Origin: CBDDKW01 sp965230425
GTDB lineage: Bacteria > Pseudomonadota > Gammaproteobacteria > UBA1113
Assembly: GCA_965230425.1 (NCBI GenBank)
Contig: CBDDKW010000021.1
Coordinates: forward strand, 24,826 to 88,825
Length of the DNA stretch: 64,000 nt
Reading direction: 5' to 3'
The notes under the pieces were generated by a model. That model ran no database searches and had not been told where the DNA came from. It worked only from the letters and a program-made list of their open reading frames with translations. This document shows, piece by piece, positions 18,138 to 27,911 of the stretch. Position numbers and translations under genes: made by a program. Positions within the stretch are counted from its first letter, which is position 1; each line of letters begins with the position of its first letter.

Positions 18138-19400
18138 ATGACTTACCAACATATTACTGTACCCGCTAACGGTGAAAAAATAACTGTCAATCCTGATTAT
18201 TCTTTGCGCGTTCCTGATAGTCCTATTATTCCTTTTATTGAGGGGGATGGTATTGGCGTGGATGTAACGCCAGTGATGCGTCATGTTGTGGATGCAGCAG
18301 TACAAAAGGCTTATGGCGATCGTCGGCAGATTGCTTGGATGGAAATATATGCAGGTGAGAAGGCTGTGTCTGTCTATGGTGGTGATACCTGGTTACCAGA
18401 TGAAACCTTAGAAGCTGTGCGTGATTTTGCTGTTGCCATTAAGGGGCCATTAACAACCCCCGTGGGTGGTGGTATTCGTTCTTTAAATGTGACATTGCGT
18501 CAAGTGTTAGATTTATATACATGTTTACGTCCTGTGCGTTATTTCACTGGTACACCTAGCCCATTATTAGAGCCCTGGAAAACCAATATGGTGATTTTTC
18601 GGGAAAACTCTGAGGATATTTATGCAGGAATTGAATGGCAGGCTGATAGTGATGAGGCTAAGCAAGTGATTAATTTTCTGCAATCCAGCATGGGTGTGGA
18701 CAAAATTCGTTTTCCTAACCACTGTGGTATTGGGATTAAACCAGTATCTCAGGAAGGTACTAGCCGTTTAGTGACCAGTGCTATTCAATATGCTATTGAT
18801 AATGACCATTCTTCGGTGACGCTGGTGCACAAGGGCAATATTATGAAATTCACTGAGGGTGCCTTCAAGGATTGGGGGTATCAAGTGGCGGTGGATAAAT
18901 TCGCAGCAACGCCTTTAGATGGTGGTCCCTGGCATGTATTAAAAAATCCAAATAATGGCAATGAAATCGTCATTAAAGATGTCATCGCTGATGCTTTTCT
19001 CCAGCAAATTCTCTTGCGCCCTAGCGAATACAGCGTCATTGCGACCTTAAACTTGAATGGTGACTATATTTCTGATGCTTTAGCAGCCCAAGTTGGTGGT
19101 ATTGGCATCGCCCCAGGGGCAAATATTGGTGATGGAATTGCATTATTTGAGGCTACCCATGGAACTGCACCGAAATATGCTGGTCAAAATAAAGTAAATC
19201 CGGGATCTTTAATTCTGTCGGCGGAGATGATGTTGCGGCACTTAGGTTGGACTGAAGCCGCTGATTTGATCATCAAGGGTATGGAAGGCGCTATAGGTGC
19301 TCAAACTGTCACCTATGACTTTGCTAGACTTATGGAAGGGGCGACATTATTAAGTTGTTCTGATTTTGGTGATGCCATGATCAAGCATATGACCGCTTAA
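18138..19400 (+). CDS. icd: NADP-dependent isocitrate dehydrogenase
   Basis: 420 residues, equal to the E. coli-type homodimeric enzyme. It oxidises isocitrate to 2-oxoglutarate with NADP. The phosphorylatable/substrate Ser region IRSLNVTLRQVLDLY and the following TCLRPVRYF and TGTPSP segments are conserved, as are the catalytic Tyr/Lys region (RENSEDIYAGIEW, LVHKGNIMKFTEGAF) and the nucleotide-binding EATHGTAPKYAG. The leader before the ATG carries AGGAGATCC as ribosome site. It pairs metabolically with acnA in this window. Confidence 0.97.
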   Translation: MTYQHITVPANGEKITVNPDYSLRVPDSPIIPFIEGDGIGVDVTPVMRHVVDAAVQKAYGDRRQIAWMEIYAGEKAVSVYGGDTWLPDETLEAVRDFAVAIKGPLTTPVGGGIRSLNVTLRQVLDLYTCLRPVRYFTGTPSPLLEPWKTNMVIFRENSEDIYAGIEWQADSDEAKQVINFLQSSMGVDKIRFPNHCGIGIKPVSQEGTSRLVTSAIQYAIDNDHSSVTLVHKGNIMKFTEGAFKDWGYQVAVDKFAATPLDGGPWHVLKNPNNGNEIVIKDVIADAFLQQILLRPSEYSVIATLNLNGDYISDALAAQVGGIGIAPGANIGDGIALFEATHGTAPKYAGQNKVNPGSLILSAEMMLRHLGWTEAADLIIKGMEGAIGAQTVTYDFARLMEGATLLSCSDFGDAMIKHMTA

Positions 19401-19627
19401 TCGAGTGAAACGCCCGCATGGCCTAGGTTTTGCGACCACTCGTTAGTTGTTAAGGTGCTGTTAATTAAGTGCAAATTTTAGCCTAATCAAGGGTATTTCT
19501 ATCAAAATGTAAGCACTTGTTAAATTTGCGCAATAAAGTGGTTAAGTCATGATGCATCTTGTTCAGGATTAAGTCTGCTATTGAGGCAAAGGTTGGAATT
19601 GCCTTATTTTTTAAGCAAATAGACAGA

Positions 19628-19981
19628 ATGTCTACTAATGTTATGAGTATGGGCAATCAAAATATCACTGAAGTGGATTTTAAGCTTGCTCGTAGTGAGC
19701 GGGTAGAGGCATTGGTGATGCCACCTAAATACCAGGTGGTGTTATTAAATGATGATTATACCCCGATGGATTTTGTTGTAGAGGTATTGCAGCGTTTTTT
19801 TTATAAGGATGATGCTTCTGCGAACAAAATTATGATGCAAATTCATAAGCAGGGGAAGGCCGTTTGTGGGGTCTTCACCAGGGAAATTGCGGAAACGAAA
19901 GTGTTCCAGGTCAATTGCTATGCCAGGGAACACCAACACCCGCTGTTATGCAAAATGGAAGAAGCGACAGCAAGTACTTGA
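19628..19981 (+). CDS. clpS: ATP-dependent Clp protease adaptor ClpS
   Basis: The frame is open from a TTG at 19559, but the family N-terminus fits the ATG at 19628 (117 residues; the E. coli protein has 106). A second ATG at 19643 is also possible; no strong ribosome site decides. The adaptor binds N-degron substrates and delivers them to ClpA. The substrate-pocket motif LNDDYTPMDFV and the HKQGKAVCGVFTREIAETK core are intact. It is followed 12 bases later by clpA, the standard pairing. Confidence 0.95.
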   Translation: MSTNVMSMGNQNITEVDFKLARSERVEALVMPPKYQVVLLNDDYTPMDFVVEVLQRFFYKDDASANKIMMQIHKQGKAVCGVFTREIAETKVFQVNCYAREHQHPLLCKMEEATAST

Positions 19982-19993
19982 TGGAGCAGTGAG

Positions 19994-22255
19994 ATGCTGA
20001 GTAAAGAGCTAGAATTTACCCTAAATCTTGCATTTAAAGATGCACGAGAGAAGCGGCATGAATTTATGACCGTGGAACATCTATTACTTGCCTTAGTGGA
20101 TAATGCTTCTGCTGCGAATGTGTTACGTGCGTGTGGCACAGATCTTGATGATTTACGTACTAAGTTAAGTAATTTTGTTGATGAAACCACACCATTGATC
20201 CCAGAAATTGAAGATGATCGTGAAACTCAACCAACACTCGGGTTTCAACGTGTATTACAGCGAGCTGTATTTCATGTGCAGTCCGCAGGACGCTCGGAAG
20301 TTACCGGTGCAAATGTCTTGGCGGCGATTTTTAGTGAGCAAGAAAGTCAGGCAGTATTTTTCTTAAAAGAAGCCAATGTCAATCGCTTAGATATTGTCAG
20401 CTATATTTCTCATGGTATTTCCAAAACCCAAGATGGAGAGAATACTGAAGGTGGTTTTGGACAGATTGAAGAAGATGAAGGTGGTGGTGAAGGCACTGCA
20501 ACAGCTTTAGAATCATATGCAACCAATTTAAACTTGAAAGCGATTACCGGTGATATTGACCCGTTAATTGGTCGAGGCGAAGAAGTACAACGCACAATTC
20601 AAATTTTAAGTCGACGCCGCAAAAACAATCCATTATTAGTGGGAGAAGCTGGTGTTGGTAAAACTGCCATTGCTGAAGGTTTAGCAAAACTTATCGTTGA
20701 AGGTGAAGTGCCTGATGTTATCAGCGAATGTACGGTTTATTCGCTAGATTTAGGTGATTTATTGGCTGGAACAAAATACCGTGGTGATTTTGAGAAGCGC
20801 TTTAAAGCCTTATTACAAGAATTGAAAGAACAGCCAGGTGCGGTATTATTCATCGATGAAATTCATACTATCATCGGCGCAGGTGCTGCTTCAGGTGGCG
20901 TGATGGATGCATCTAATCTCATTAAACCACTGCTTGCTAGTGGTGATTTAAAATGTATTGGTTCGACTACCTATCAAGAATATCGTGGTATTTTTGAAAA
21001 AGATCGTGCTTTGACGCGACGATTCCAGAAAGTTGATATAGTAGAGCCCACTGTAGATGAAACCATTAAAATCCTGAAAGGCTTGAAAGATCGCTTTGAA
21101 GCTCATCATGATATTAAATACTCAGTACCTGCATTGAAGGCTGCGGCTGAATTAGCTGAGCGCTATATCACTGATCGCTTCTTACCAGATAAAGCTATTG
21201 ATATTGTGGATGAAGCGGGAGCGTATCAATCTGTATTACCGAATTCTAAGCGTAAGAAAACCATTGGTGTGGCTGAAATTGAAGAGATTGTTGCGAAAAT
21301 AGCCCGTATTCCAACGAAGACGGTATCACGATCCGATAAAGAAGCCCTGAAGAATTTAGTGCGTGACTTAAAAGTCATGGTCTTTGGCCAAGATCTTGCG
21401 ATTGAAAGCTTAGGATCAGCTATTAAATTAGCGAGGGCTGGTTTACGTGAGCCTGAAAAACCTGTGGGTTGTTTCTTGTTTGCTGGTCCAACGGGTGTGG
21501 GTAAAACTGAAGTCACACGCCAATTAGCAAAAACCATGGGGGTTGATTTAGTGCGCTTTGACATGTCTGAGTATATGGAGAAGCATACCGTATCACGCTT
21601 AATTGGTGCGCCTCCAGGCTATGTGGGTTACGACCAAGGTGGCTTGTTAACTGAAGCCATCAGTAAAACACCACACTGTGTGTTGTTACTGGATGAGATT
21701 GAAAAGGCCCATTCAGATGTATTTAATTTATTATTACAGGTTATGGATCACGGTACTTTAACTGATAATAATGGTAGGAAAGCCGATTTCCGCCATGTGA
21801 TTTTGGTGATGACTACAAACGCGGGTATTGCGGCAATGTCACGTCCCTCTATGGGCTTTACATCACAAGATCACAGTACTGATGGTATGGAAGAAATAAA
21901 CCGATTATTTGCTCCTGAGTTCCGTAATCGTTTAGATGCAGTGATTCAATTTAAAGCGCTGGATACAGAAACGATTGCTAATGTGGTAGATAAATTCCTC
22001 ATGGAATTAGAAGTCCAGTTAGAACAGAAAGGTGTGAGCTTTGAAGTTACTGATGAAGCGCGCACTTGGTTGGCTAAAAATGGTTATGATGCGCAAATGG
22101 GTGCAAGACCTATGGCACGTTTAATCCAAGAAAAAGTTAAAAAACCGCTTGCGGAAGAATTGCTCTTTGGTCAATTATCGGAAGGTGGTGAAGTACACCT
22201 TATCGTTGAAAATGACGAGTTGAGTTTTGATATCCAGGAAGCTTTGGCGGATTAG
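19994..22255 (+). CDS. clpA: ATP-dependent Clp protease ATP-binding subunit ClpA
   Basis: 753 residues, full length. It is the AAA+ unfoldase that feeds ClpP. The N-domain (residues 1-145) binds ClpS. Walker A of D1 is GEAGVGKTAI (about 217) and of D2 GPTGVGKTEV (about 497); Walker B motifs (LFIDEIHT, LLLDEIEKA) and arginine fingers (RFQK, PEFRNRLD) are present. The ClpP-contact tripeptide is MGF at about 619, where E. coli ClpA has IGL; both fit the hydrophobic-Gly-hydrophobic loop. The gene ends 15 bases from the convergent infA stop with no clear terminator between. Confidence 0.97.
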   Translation: MLSKELEFTLNLAFKDAREKRHEFMTVEHLLLALVDNASAANVLRACGTDLDDLRTKLSNFVDETTPLIPEIEDDRETQPTLGFQRVLQRAVFHVQSAGRSEVTGANVLAAIFSEQESQAVFFLKEANVNRLDIVSYISHGISKTQDGENTEGGFGQIEEDEGGGEGTATALESYATNLNLKAITGDIDPLIGRGEEVQRTIQILSRRRKNNPLLVGEAGVGKTAIAEGLAKLIVEGEVPDVISECTVYSLDLGDLLAGTKYRGDFEKRFKALLQELKEQPGAVLFIDEIHTIIGAGAASGGVMDASNLIKPLLASGDLKCIGSTTYQEYRGIFEKDRALTRRFQKVDIVEPTVDETIKILKGLKDRFEAHHDIKYSVPALKAAAELAERYITDRFLPDKAIDIVDEAGAYQSVLPNSKRKKTIGVAEIEEIVAKIARIPTKTVSRSDKEALKNLVRDLKVMVFGQDLAIESLGSAIKLARAGLREPEKPVGCFLFAGPTGVGKTEVTRQLAKTMGVDLVRFDMSEYMEKHTVSRLIGAPPGYVGYDQGGLLTEAISKTPHCVLLLDEIEKAHSDVFNLLLQVMDHGTLTDNNGRKADFRHVILVMTTNAGIAAMSRPSMGFTSQDHSTDGMEEINRLFAPEFRNRLDAVIQFKALDTETIANVVDKFLMELEVQLEQKGVSFEVTDEARTWLAKNGYDAQMGARPMARLIQEKVKKPLAEELLFGQLSEGGEVHLIVENDELSFDIQEALAD

Positions 22256-22270
22256 AGCAGTTATAGTGTT

Positions 22271-22498
22271 CTACTTACTCTCTTTATTCCTAAATGTGAT
22301 GCGGCCCTTTGAAAGATCATAAGGTGTCAATTCAACCGTTACTGTGTCACCAGTGAGAATGCGGATATAATTTTTGCGCATACGCCCAGAGATATGAGCG
22401 GTGACAATATGCCCATTTTCTAATTTCACTCTAAACATGGTATTGGGTAGGGTGTCAATGACAACGCCTTCCATTTCAATATGATCTTCTTTCGCCAT
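22271..22498 (-). CDS. infA: translation initiation factor IF-1
   Basis: 75 residues, the usual bacterial length, one S1/OB fold. It binds the ribosomal A site during initiation. Diagnostic segments include IEMEGVVIDTLPNTMFRVKLENGH and RMRKNYIRILTGD, and the family C-terminus KGRITFR is present. It is convergent with clpA, as in many gammaproteobacteria. AGGAA lies upstream of the ATG. Confidence 0.97.
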   Translation of the reverse strand: MAKEDHIEMEGVVIDTLPNTMFRVKLENGHIVTAHISGRMRKNYIRILTGDTVTVELTPYDLSKGRITFRNKESK

Positions 22499-22572
22499 AT
22501 GGCAATGTTCCTATGTATTGTGTCTAAATAATGCTTACGCAAGTGATAATGTGAGAATAATGCCTGAAATTT

Positions 22573-22662
22573 AGACTGCTGGCAATAGTATTATCATGGC
22601 TAGTGATTGCTTGCCTATTAGGGCAATAGAAAAGTCACATATATACTAAATGCCAGCAGTCT
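22573..22662. repeat. 12-base inverted repeat flanking the 3' region of rne
   Basis: AGACTGCTGGCA (22573-22584) and TGCCAGCAGTCT (22651-22662) are perfect inverted copies separated by 66 bases, the second ending 8 bases from the rne stop codon. The enclosed stretch contains a small TTGCC/GGCAA stem. On the minus strand it would form a closed stem-loop at the 3' end of the rne message, but no T-run follows, so plain termination is not obvious. Confidence 0.5.
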
Positions 22663-22670
22663 TGATTGGT

Positions 22671-25334
22671 TTATTCGCTTTTGTTGGTTTCTACTTGCTC
22701 CAATACTTCTGTGCTTTCAGCTAAACCAGGTTTACGTTCACGTGGTTTTTCAGCCACAGTGTGGACCTTAGCAACGATCTTTGTATCTATTGAGTTGCGG
22801 ATCACCTCGGCATTACTGGTCTCAACTTGAGCTAAATTTGCATCGGATTGACCAATTTCATAATCAAGATATTGTGCCACTTGACTCGTTTTTGCTGAGC
22901 GTGTGGTTGTCGCGGCTGATTGTTCTGTCACTGGTTGGACTTGAGTATTGTCCTGTGTAGCAGCTACAGCAGGTCTAGCTCGAGTTGCTGGAGCTTGGGC
23001 AGCCGATTCATGCTGTACAGATGCATGTGCTGGTTCATTAGCAGCCGAGTTTGTTTCTGCATGAGTTTGCTCCATTGCCACTTGTTCATACTCATTTTGT
23101 GATGAACGTTGGCCACGGTTATTAGAGCGTCTATTGCGATTATCGCGTTTGTTGTGAGAACGATTTCCTTGATTGTCGCGTCGACTTCTAGTGTCACGAT
23201 TGTCGCGATTCTCATTGGTGCTGTGATTATCGCCACTCTCCTGACTGTCGCGGTTATCCTGGTTGTCATTACGGTTGTTGCGATTACCTCGGTTATCGTT
23301 GCGTCGTCCTGAGCGGTTGCCACGATTATCTCGACGCTGACGTTCCGTCTGATCCTTGGCTTGAGAAGCTGACTGAGTGTCTTTTTCCATGGTGTCATCC
23401 ATAGGGGCTGGTTGACGATTAGTCATTAATTCTTCATCTGCGCTGGCTTTGTTATTACGACGGCCGCGTGAATAATGATGGCCTTTTTTCTTAGTGTGCT
23501 CCTGCTCTTGGCGTTGTTTTGATTGTTGTTTATTACGGCCACGACCTTTTTGTTGGCCTTGGCGGTTACGGTTATGATGACGGCGTTGATTTTTAGAACG
23601 AGAGGTTTCCTCTTGTTGTTGGGCTTCACTATCGGTATCTTCTTCAGATACTGGCGCGGTGAATAATGCCTGCCAGAGTCGTTTGACGACACTGCTATTT
23701 TTCTCATGGGTAGGCTTTTCAGGGGGCTCAACATACTTGATAGCGGGTTCATCATATTTGCTGGTAAGTGCTTGGCTTAATACAGGCTCTACTTCAGGTT
23801 GTGAGCGTAATTTATAGCTTGTACTACCTTGGCCACTTTGACCTTCTTGGCCCGCTTTTACTTTGGTAATTTTATAGTGTGGTGTTTCCAAATGGTGATT
23901 TGGAATGATACGGATTATGGCGTTATGGTGGCGCTCAATATCATTGATAGTGTGACGCTTTTCATTGAGGATAAATGTCGCAACATCAATAGGTAATTGG
24001 GCTTGTACTTCAATGACATCTTTTTGCATGGCATCTTCTCGAATGATGCGCAGCAAGAATAATGATAAGGATTCTGTTGAGCGTATGCTGCCTTGACCAC
24101 TACAACGTGGGCAAGTAGCTTGCGTGGCATCCATTAATGATGGACGTAAGCGTTGCCGAGAAATTTCCAGCAGACCAAACTTTGAAATACGGCTGAATTG
24201 GACCCGGGCTTTATCGTGCTGAACATTGCGATAAAAGGTATTGACGATTTCATTTTGGTTGTCATTGGATAGCATATCGATGAAATCTACAACGATTAAT
24301 CCACCAATGTCTCTGAGCCTTAATTGGCGAGCGATTTCAATAGCTGCTTCGCGATTGGTATTTAATGCAGTTGCCTCAATATCGCCACCTTTCGTATCTT
24401 GAGCTGAGTTTACGTCTACGGTCACCATAGCTTCAGTTGCTTCGATGACTAGGGAGCCACCAGAGGGCAAGCGCACTTCTGATTGATATGCGGTTTCTAT
24501 TTGATTTTCTAACTGGTAACGGGTAAACAAGGGTACAGCTGGATCTTTATATAAAATTAATGAATCTTTGAATTCAGGGCGTACCGTATTAATGTGTTGT
24601 TTGGCTTTTTCATAAACCTCTGCATTGTCAATAATAATTTCGTCGATGTCTTTGCGTAAATAATCGCGAAAAGCGCGGGTGACAATGTCGCTTTCTTGGA
24701 GGATGAGAAAAGGTGCGGGTTGCGCAGCATAGGCTTCTTGAATGGCTTGCCAATGGCGCATGAGTACGTCTAAATCCCATTGTAATTCTTCTTTGGATTT
24801 GCCTACGCCTGCGGTTCTGACAATCAAGCCTTTGTCATCCATGTTAGTTACAGAGTCGAGAAACTCACGTAATTGCTCTCTGTCTTCACCTTCAATGCGA
24901 CGTGAGATACCACCGGCTTTGGGATTATTAGGTAAGAGGACGAGATAGCTACCAGCAAGGGTGATAAACGTTGTGAGTGCGGCACCTTTATTGCCGCGTT
25001 CTTCTTTTTCTACTTGGATCATAATTTCCTGATTTTCAGACACGACGTCTTGAATACTGGGGCGTTCATGTTCCGAGTAGGGTTGATTAAAGTATTCTTG
25101 GGAAATTTCTTTTAAGGGTAAGAATCCATGCCGTTCTTGGCCAAAGTCTACAAAGCAGGCTTGTAAGCTAGGCACAACGCGAGTAATTTTGCCTTTGTAG
25201 ATGTTACTGCGTTTTTGCGCGCCGGTTTTTTCGATGAAGACGTTATCAATGTCTCGGCCGACGGTGAGGGCAACCCGCATTTCTTCTTTTTGGGTTGCGT
25301 TAATAAGCATTCGATTTATTTGTTTATTTTCCAT
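22671..25334 (-). CDS. rne: ribonuclease E
   Basis: 887 residues. The essential endonuclease of RNA decay and of rRNA/tRNA processing. The catalytic half (1-530) is canonical: S1 domain at about 36-118, catalytic Asp303-type residue in AMVTVDVNSA, Asp346-type in VVDFIDM, and the Zn-link CPRCSGQG at about 404-411. The C-terminal half is a long disordered scaffold, very rich in Asn, Arg, Gln and Asp (NRNNRNDN-type runs at about 600-760), suited to RNA binding and degradosome contacts. It is shorter than the 1061-residue E. coli protein. Divergent from rluC across a 530-base gap, as in E. coli. Confidence 0.97.
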   Translation of the reverse strand: MENKQINRMLINATQKEEMRVALTVGRDIDNVFIEKTGAQKRSNIYKGKITRVVPSLQACFVDFGQERHGFLPLKEISQEYFNQPYSEHERPSIQDVVSENQEIMIQVEKEERGNKGAALTTFITLAGSYLVLLPNNPKAGGISRRIEGEDREQLREFLDSVTNMDDKGLIVRTAGVGKSKEELQWDLDVLMRHWQAIQEAYAAQPAPFLILQESDIVTRAFRDYLRKDIDEIIIDNAEVYEKAKQHINTVRPEFKDSLILYKDPAVPLFTRYQLENQIETAYQSEVRLPSGGSLVIEATEAMVTVDVNSAQDTKGGDIEATALNTNREAAIEIARQLRLRDIGGLIVVDFIDMLSNDNQNEIVNTFYRNVQHDKARVQFSRISKFGLLEISRQRLRPSLMDATQATCPRCSGQGSIRSTESLSLFLLRIIREDAMQKDVIEVQAQLPIDVATFILNEKRHTINDIERHHNAIIRIIPNHHLETPHYKITKVKAGQEGQSGQGSTSYKLRSQPEVEPVLSQALTSKYDEPAIKYVEPPEKPTHEKNSSVVKRLWQALFTAPVSEEDTDSEAQQQEETSRSKNQRRHHNRNRQGQQKGRGRNKQQSKQRQEQEHTKKKGHHYSRGRRNNKASADEELMTNRQPAPMDDTMEKDTQSASQAKDQTERQRRDNRGNRSGRRNDNRGNRNNRNDNQDNRDSQESGDNHSTNENRDNRDTRSRRDNQGNRSHNKRDNRNRRSNNRGQRSSQNEYEQVAMEQTHAETNSAANEPAHASVQHESAAQAPATRARPAVAATQDNTQVQPVTEQSAATTTRSAKTSQVAQYLDYEIGQSDANLAQVETSNAEVIRNSIDTKIVAKVHTVAEKPRERKPGLAESTEVLEQVETNKSE

Positions 25335-25867
25335 TTCTGCTACCTTTCATGCAAAACTAGCGTTATGCAGCGTGGTAAGACAGAGCCATGGCGAAGCCAA
25401 TTACAATTTTATATACACAAAATAGCATGGCAGGATTTACATTTTACCTACCAGCAAATATACCTATGGTGTTTCATCTTCTAGGTATATGCAGCCTTGA
25501 CTGCGTAAACTTGTTGTAACTTTTTCATTTATACATAACTGGGTCAATATGAAATAGTTGGTTATTTATGTAACCAATGGTGGAAGGCTTTGTATGTTGT
25601 CCTTTCCGTTGACTCGTCAGTTAGTTGATTGGCATCAATAATATCCAATCTATTTGGCTCATCTTAGCAAGCACTTGTCACGCTAATATGCGTTGTATTA
25701 ATCTGAACTAGGTATCACCAGCGACTTGCTTGAGTGATGTGCTCCTTTTGATGTTCAGCGAACTTGCTACTTAGGGGTATGACTAAATGTATTATCACTG
25801 TACAATGCCCTGACTAGCAATCACCGCGAATTCTAGCAGTGTTTGCTTTAAAACTCAATAACATGCT
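25335..25867. other. long rne / rluC divergent intergenic region
   Basis: 533 bases without a credible gene. In E. coli the rne 5' leader is long and structured and lets RNase E limit its own mRNA, so a similar leader is plausible on the minus strand here. I see short inverted repeats (for example GGTTATTTATGTAACC at 25560-25575) but cannot fold the whole leader by eye. On the plus strand a TACAAT (25801-25806) could be the -10 of rluC, without a good -35. Confidence 0.4.
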
Positions 25868-25894
25868 GTGGATTTTTGGGATAAGGGGATAGTG

Positions 25895-26836
25895 GTGCAG
25901 GTACGCCAAGATGTACAATTTTTGACAATTAATGCCGATGAAGCAGGTCAAAGATTAGATAATTATTTGTTTAGACAGCTTAAATCTTTACCCAAAAGCC
26001 ATGTGTATCGCTTACTACGCAAAGGTGAGGTACGGGTCAATAAGAAGCGAGTTAAGCCAGATTACCGTATACAGGTAGATGATATTGTACGCCTGCCACC
26101 GCTGTTTATTGCTCCCGTGGCAGCAAAAGATAAGCCAAGCCCACGCTTATTAGCACTGTTGGCTGAGAGTATTCTCTATGAGGATAAACGCTTAATGGTT
26201 GTGAATAAGCCAGCAGGCTTACCTTCACATGGTGGAACGGGCGTTCATTGTGGGCTAATTGAAGCCTTGCGTGAGTTAGCTGAGCCTCACGTGCAATTAG
26301 AGCTTGTGCACCGCCTTGATAAGGGGACCTCAGGGTGCCTGCTAATCGCAAAAAAACGTAGTGTTTTACGTGAATTGCATGAACAAATTCGCCAAAGCCA
26401 AGTAAAAAAGCAGTATTTGGCCTTAGTCCATGGTTGTTGGCCTGTCTCGGTGACGCAAGTCAGTGCCCCGTTGAAGAAAAATACGCTGAAATCGGGTGAG
26501 CGTATTGTGACTGTAGATGCTGAAGGTAAATCTGCTTTGACCCATACCCATGTGGATACCCAATATGCACAGGCTAGTTTGCTGAAAATCAGGCTGGAAA
26601 CAGGTCGTACTCACCAGATTCGTGTGCATACAGCTCATCAAGGCCATCCTATTGTGGGGGATGATAAATATGGCGACGTGACATTGGATAAAGCATTGCA
26701 AGTACCCCATAAACGCTTATGTTTACATGCACATTCTTTAGGGTTCATGTTACCAGGCAGCACTGAGCATATGAGGATTGAAGCCCCCATTCCTGAGGAT
26801 TTTGCTAGCATATTAGCGCATTTAGATACAGCTTAA
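25895..26836 (+). CDS. rluC: 23S rRNA pseudouridine synthase RluC
   Basis: The frame opens with GTG at 25868, but AAGGGG at 25883-25888 sits six bases before the GTG at 25895, which I take as start (313 residues); homologues also begin close to this point. The protein has an N-terminal S4 RNA-binding domain (GQRLDNYLFRQL ... KGEVRVNKKRVKPDYRI) and a pseudouridine-synthase domain with catalytic Asp in HRLDKGTSGCLLIAK (about 140). GRTHQIRVH and VGDDKYGD motifs are present. Position opposite rne is the standard rluC context, so U955/2504/2580 are the likely targets. Confidence 0.93.
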   Translation: MQVRQDVQFLTINADEAGQRLDNYLFRQLKSLPKSHVYRLLRKGEVRVNKKRVKPDYRIQVDDIVRLPPLFIAPVAAKDKPSPRLLALLAESILYEDKRLMVVNKPAGLPSHGGTGVHCGLIEALRELAEPHVQLELVHRLDKGTSGCLLIAKKRSVLRELHEQIRQSQVKKQYLALVHGCWPVSVTQVSAPLKKNTLKSGERIVTVDAEGKSALTHTHVDTQYAQASLLKIRLETGRTHQIRVHTAHQGHPIVGDDKYGDVTLDKALQVPHKRLCLHAHSLGFMLPGSTEHMRIEAPIPEDFASILAHLDTA

Positions 26837-26869
26837 AGAGAAATATAAGACGCTATGGGTATAGATATC

Positions 26870-27460
26870 CTAAATGACTCTTACGCCTTCGTTTTCTAAC
26901 ATGCGCGTGAGTTGGATTAAGGGTAAACCTTCTACTGAGCTGGGATCACTGCTTTCGTAGGCTTCAACCAGGGCTATACCCAGGCTTTCGCTTTTAAAGC
27001 TACCCGCACATTTCAGCGGATTGTCTTTTTTGAGGTAGTTATCAATCATTTCATCTGTTAATTGGCGAAATTTGATATGAAAGTCAATGGCGGTTGACTG
27101 CATGTTACCCGTGACGGAGTTATACACACACAGACCTGAGGTGAATGTGCAGCGCTGACCGCTCGCTTGGCGCAATTGGGCCTGGGCATTGGCAAAGGTG
27201 TGTGGCTTGCCAAACATGCGACGGTTATCTCCCATGGTCACCACAGTATCTGCGCCAATCAGCAAATGCTCTGTGAAGCGGTCTTTGAACACGGTAGCTT
27301 TAGCGATAGCCAAACGTTCGGATAGGGCTTGAGCGGTTTCATTTGCTTGTGCTGACTCATCTACATCCGGAGTGACGGTGTCGTAGGGGATTTGTAATTT
27401 ATTCAATAGGTTAACTCGGGATTTTGAGCTTGAGCAGAGGATTATCTGTAGTGTATTCAT
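26870..27460 (-). CDS. yceF: Maf-family nucleotide pyrophosphatase (YceF-type)
   Basis: 196 residues, full length. Maf proteins hydrolyse modified nucleoside triphosphates; the YceF branch prefers 7-methyl-GTP. Motifs: CSSSKSRVNLL at the N-terminus (family S-x-S-x-R-x-x-L-L), the DES loop (DVDESAQ), the LLIGADTVV core with catalytic Asp, and GKPHTFANA. Its position, divergent from rpmF, is that of yceF in E. coli, supporting the subgroup. The usual yceD between them is absent. Confidence 0.9.
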   Translation of the reverse strand: MNTLQIILCSSSKSRVNLLNKLQIPYDTVTPDVDESAQANETAQALSERLAIAKATVFKDRFTEHLLIGADTVVTMGDNRRMFGKPHTFANAQAQLRQASGQRCTFTSGLCVYNSVTGNMQSTAIDFHIKFRQLTDEMIDNYLKKDNPLKCAGSFKSESLGIALVEAYESSDPSSVEGLPLIQLTRMLENEGVRVI

Positions 27461-27633
27461 GATGGTAAAATCTTCCCTAGCAGTAAAGTAGCTGGATTAT
27501 AGCAAACAGTGTCGATACGCCAAAGTGCTGATGTGTATTAGCTGATAGGTGAAGATGGCATTGTAGCAACTGAGTAGGCACTGCTTGGGTTTGGGGCCGG
27601 CCATGGCGGAAATCGCCTTAGAAAAGAAATGTT

Positions 27634-27683
27634 TTGACACTGGTACCCTAGAAACGATAAAATTTCGCCCCTTAACTAAGGGG
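27634..27683 (+). promoter_or_regulatory. rpmF-plsX-fab operon promoter with start-proximal hairpin
   Basis: TTGACA (27634-27639), a 16-base spacer and GATAAA (27656-27661) form a good sigma70 promoter 55 bases before the rpmF ATG. About seven bases after the -10, CCCCTT-AACT-AAGGGG (27668-27683) makes a short perfect hairpin at the expected 5' end of the message; it could protect the transcript or be an operator. Confidence 0.6.
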
Positions 27684-27715
27684 ACTTAGGTACCTCTATA
27701 CAGTAGGAGGCCAAA

Positions 27716-27907
27716 ATGGCAGTACAAAAAAATCGTAAAACACGCTCTAAGCGCGGCCATCGCCGCTCTCATGACGCATTATCCACACCTACATTGTCTA
27801 CAGATCCAACAACGGGCGTGACCCATCGCCGTCACCATGTGGCTGCTGATGGCTATTATCGTGGTAAACAAGTCGTAAAAGTTGATGACCTCGATATAGA
27901 AGGCTAA
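27716..27907 (+). CDS. rpmF: 50S ribosomal protein L32
   Basis: 63 residues. N-terminus MAVQKNRKTRSKRGHRRSHDAL is the L32 signature, and the family core GVTHRRHHV and YYRGKQVV follows. It has no cysteines, so it is the zinc-independent type. Preceded by AGGAGG. First gene of the fatty-acid cluster; four bases separate its stop from plsX, as in E. coli. Confidence 0.97.
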   Translation: MAVQKNRKTRSKRGHRRSHDALSTPTLSTDPTTGVTHRRHHVAADGYYRGKQVVKVDDLDIEG

Positions 27908-27911
27908 TAAA

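Noticed and set aside
22964..23398. frames inside the Asn/Arg-rich tail of rne
   Set aside because: Low-complexity shadows of the RNase E scaffold; no ribosome site.
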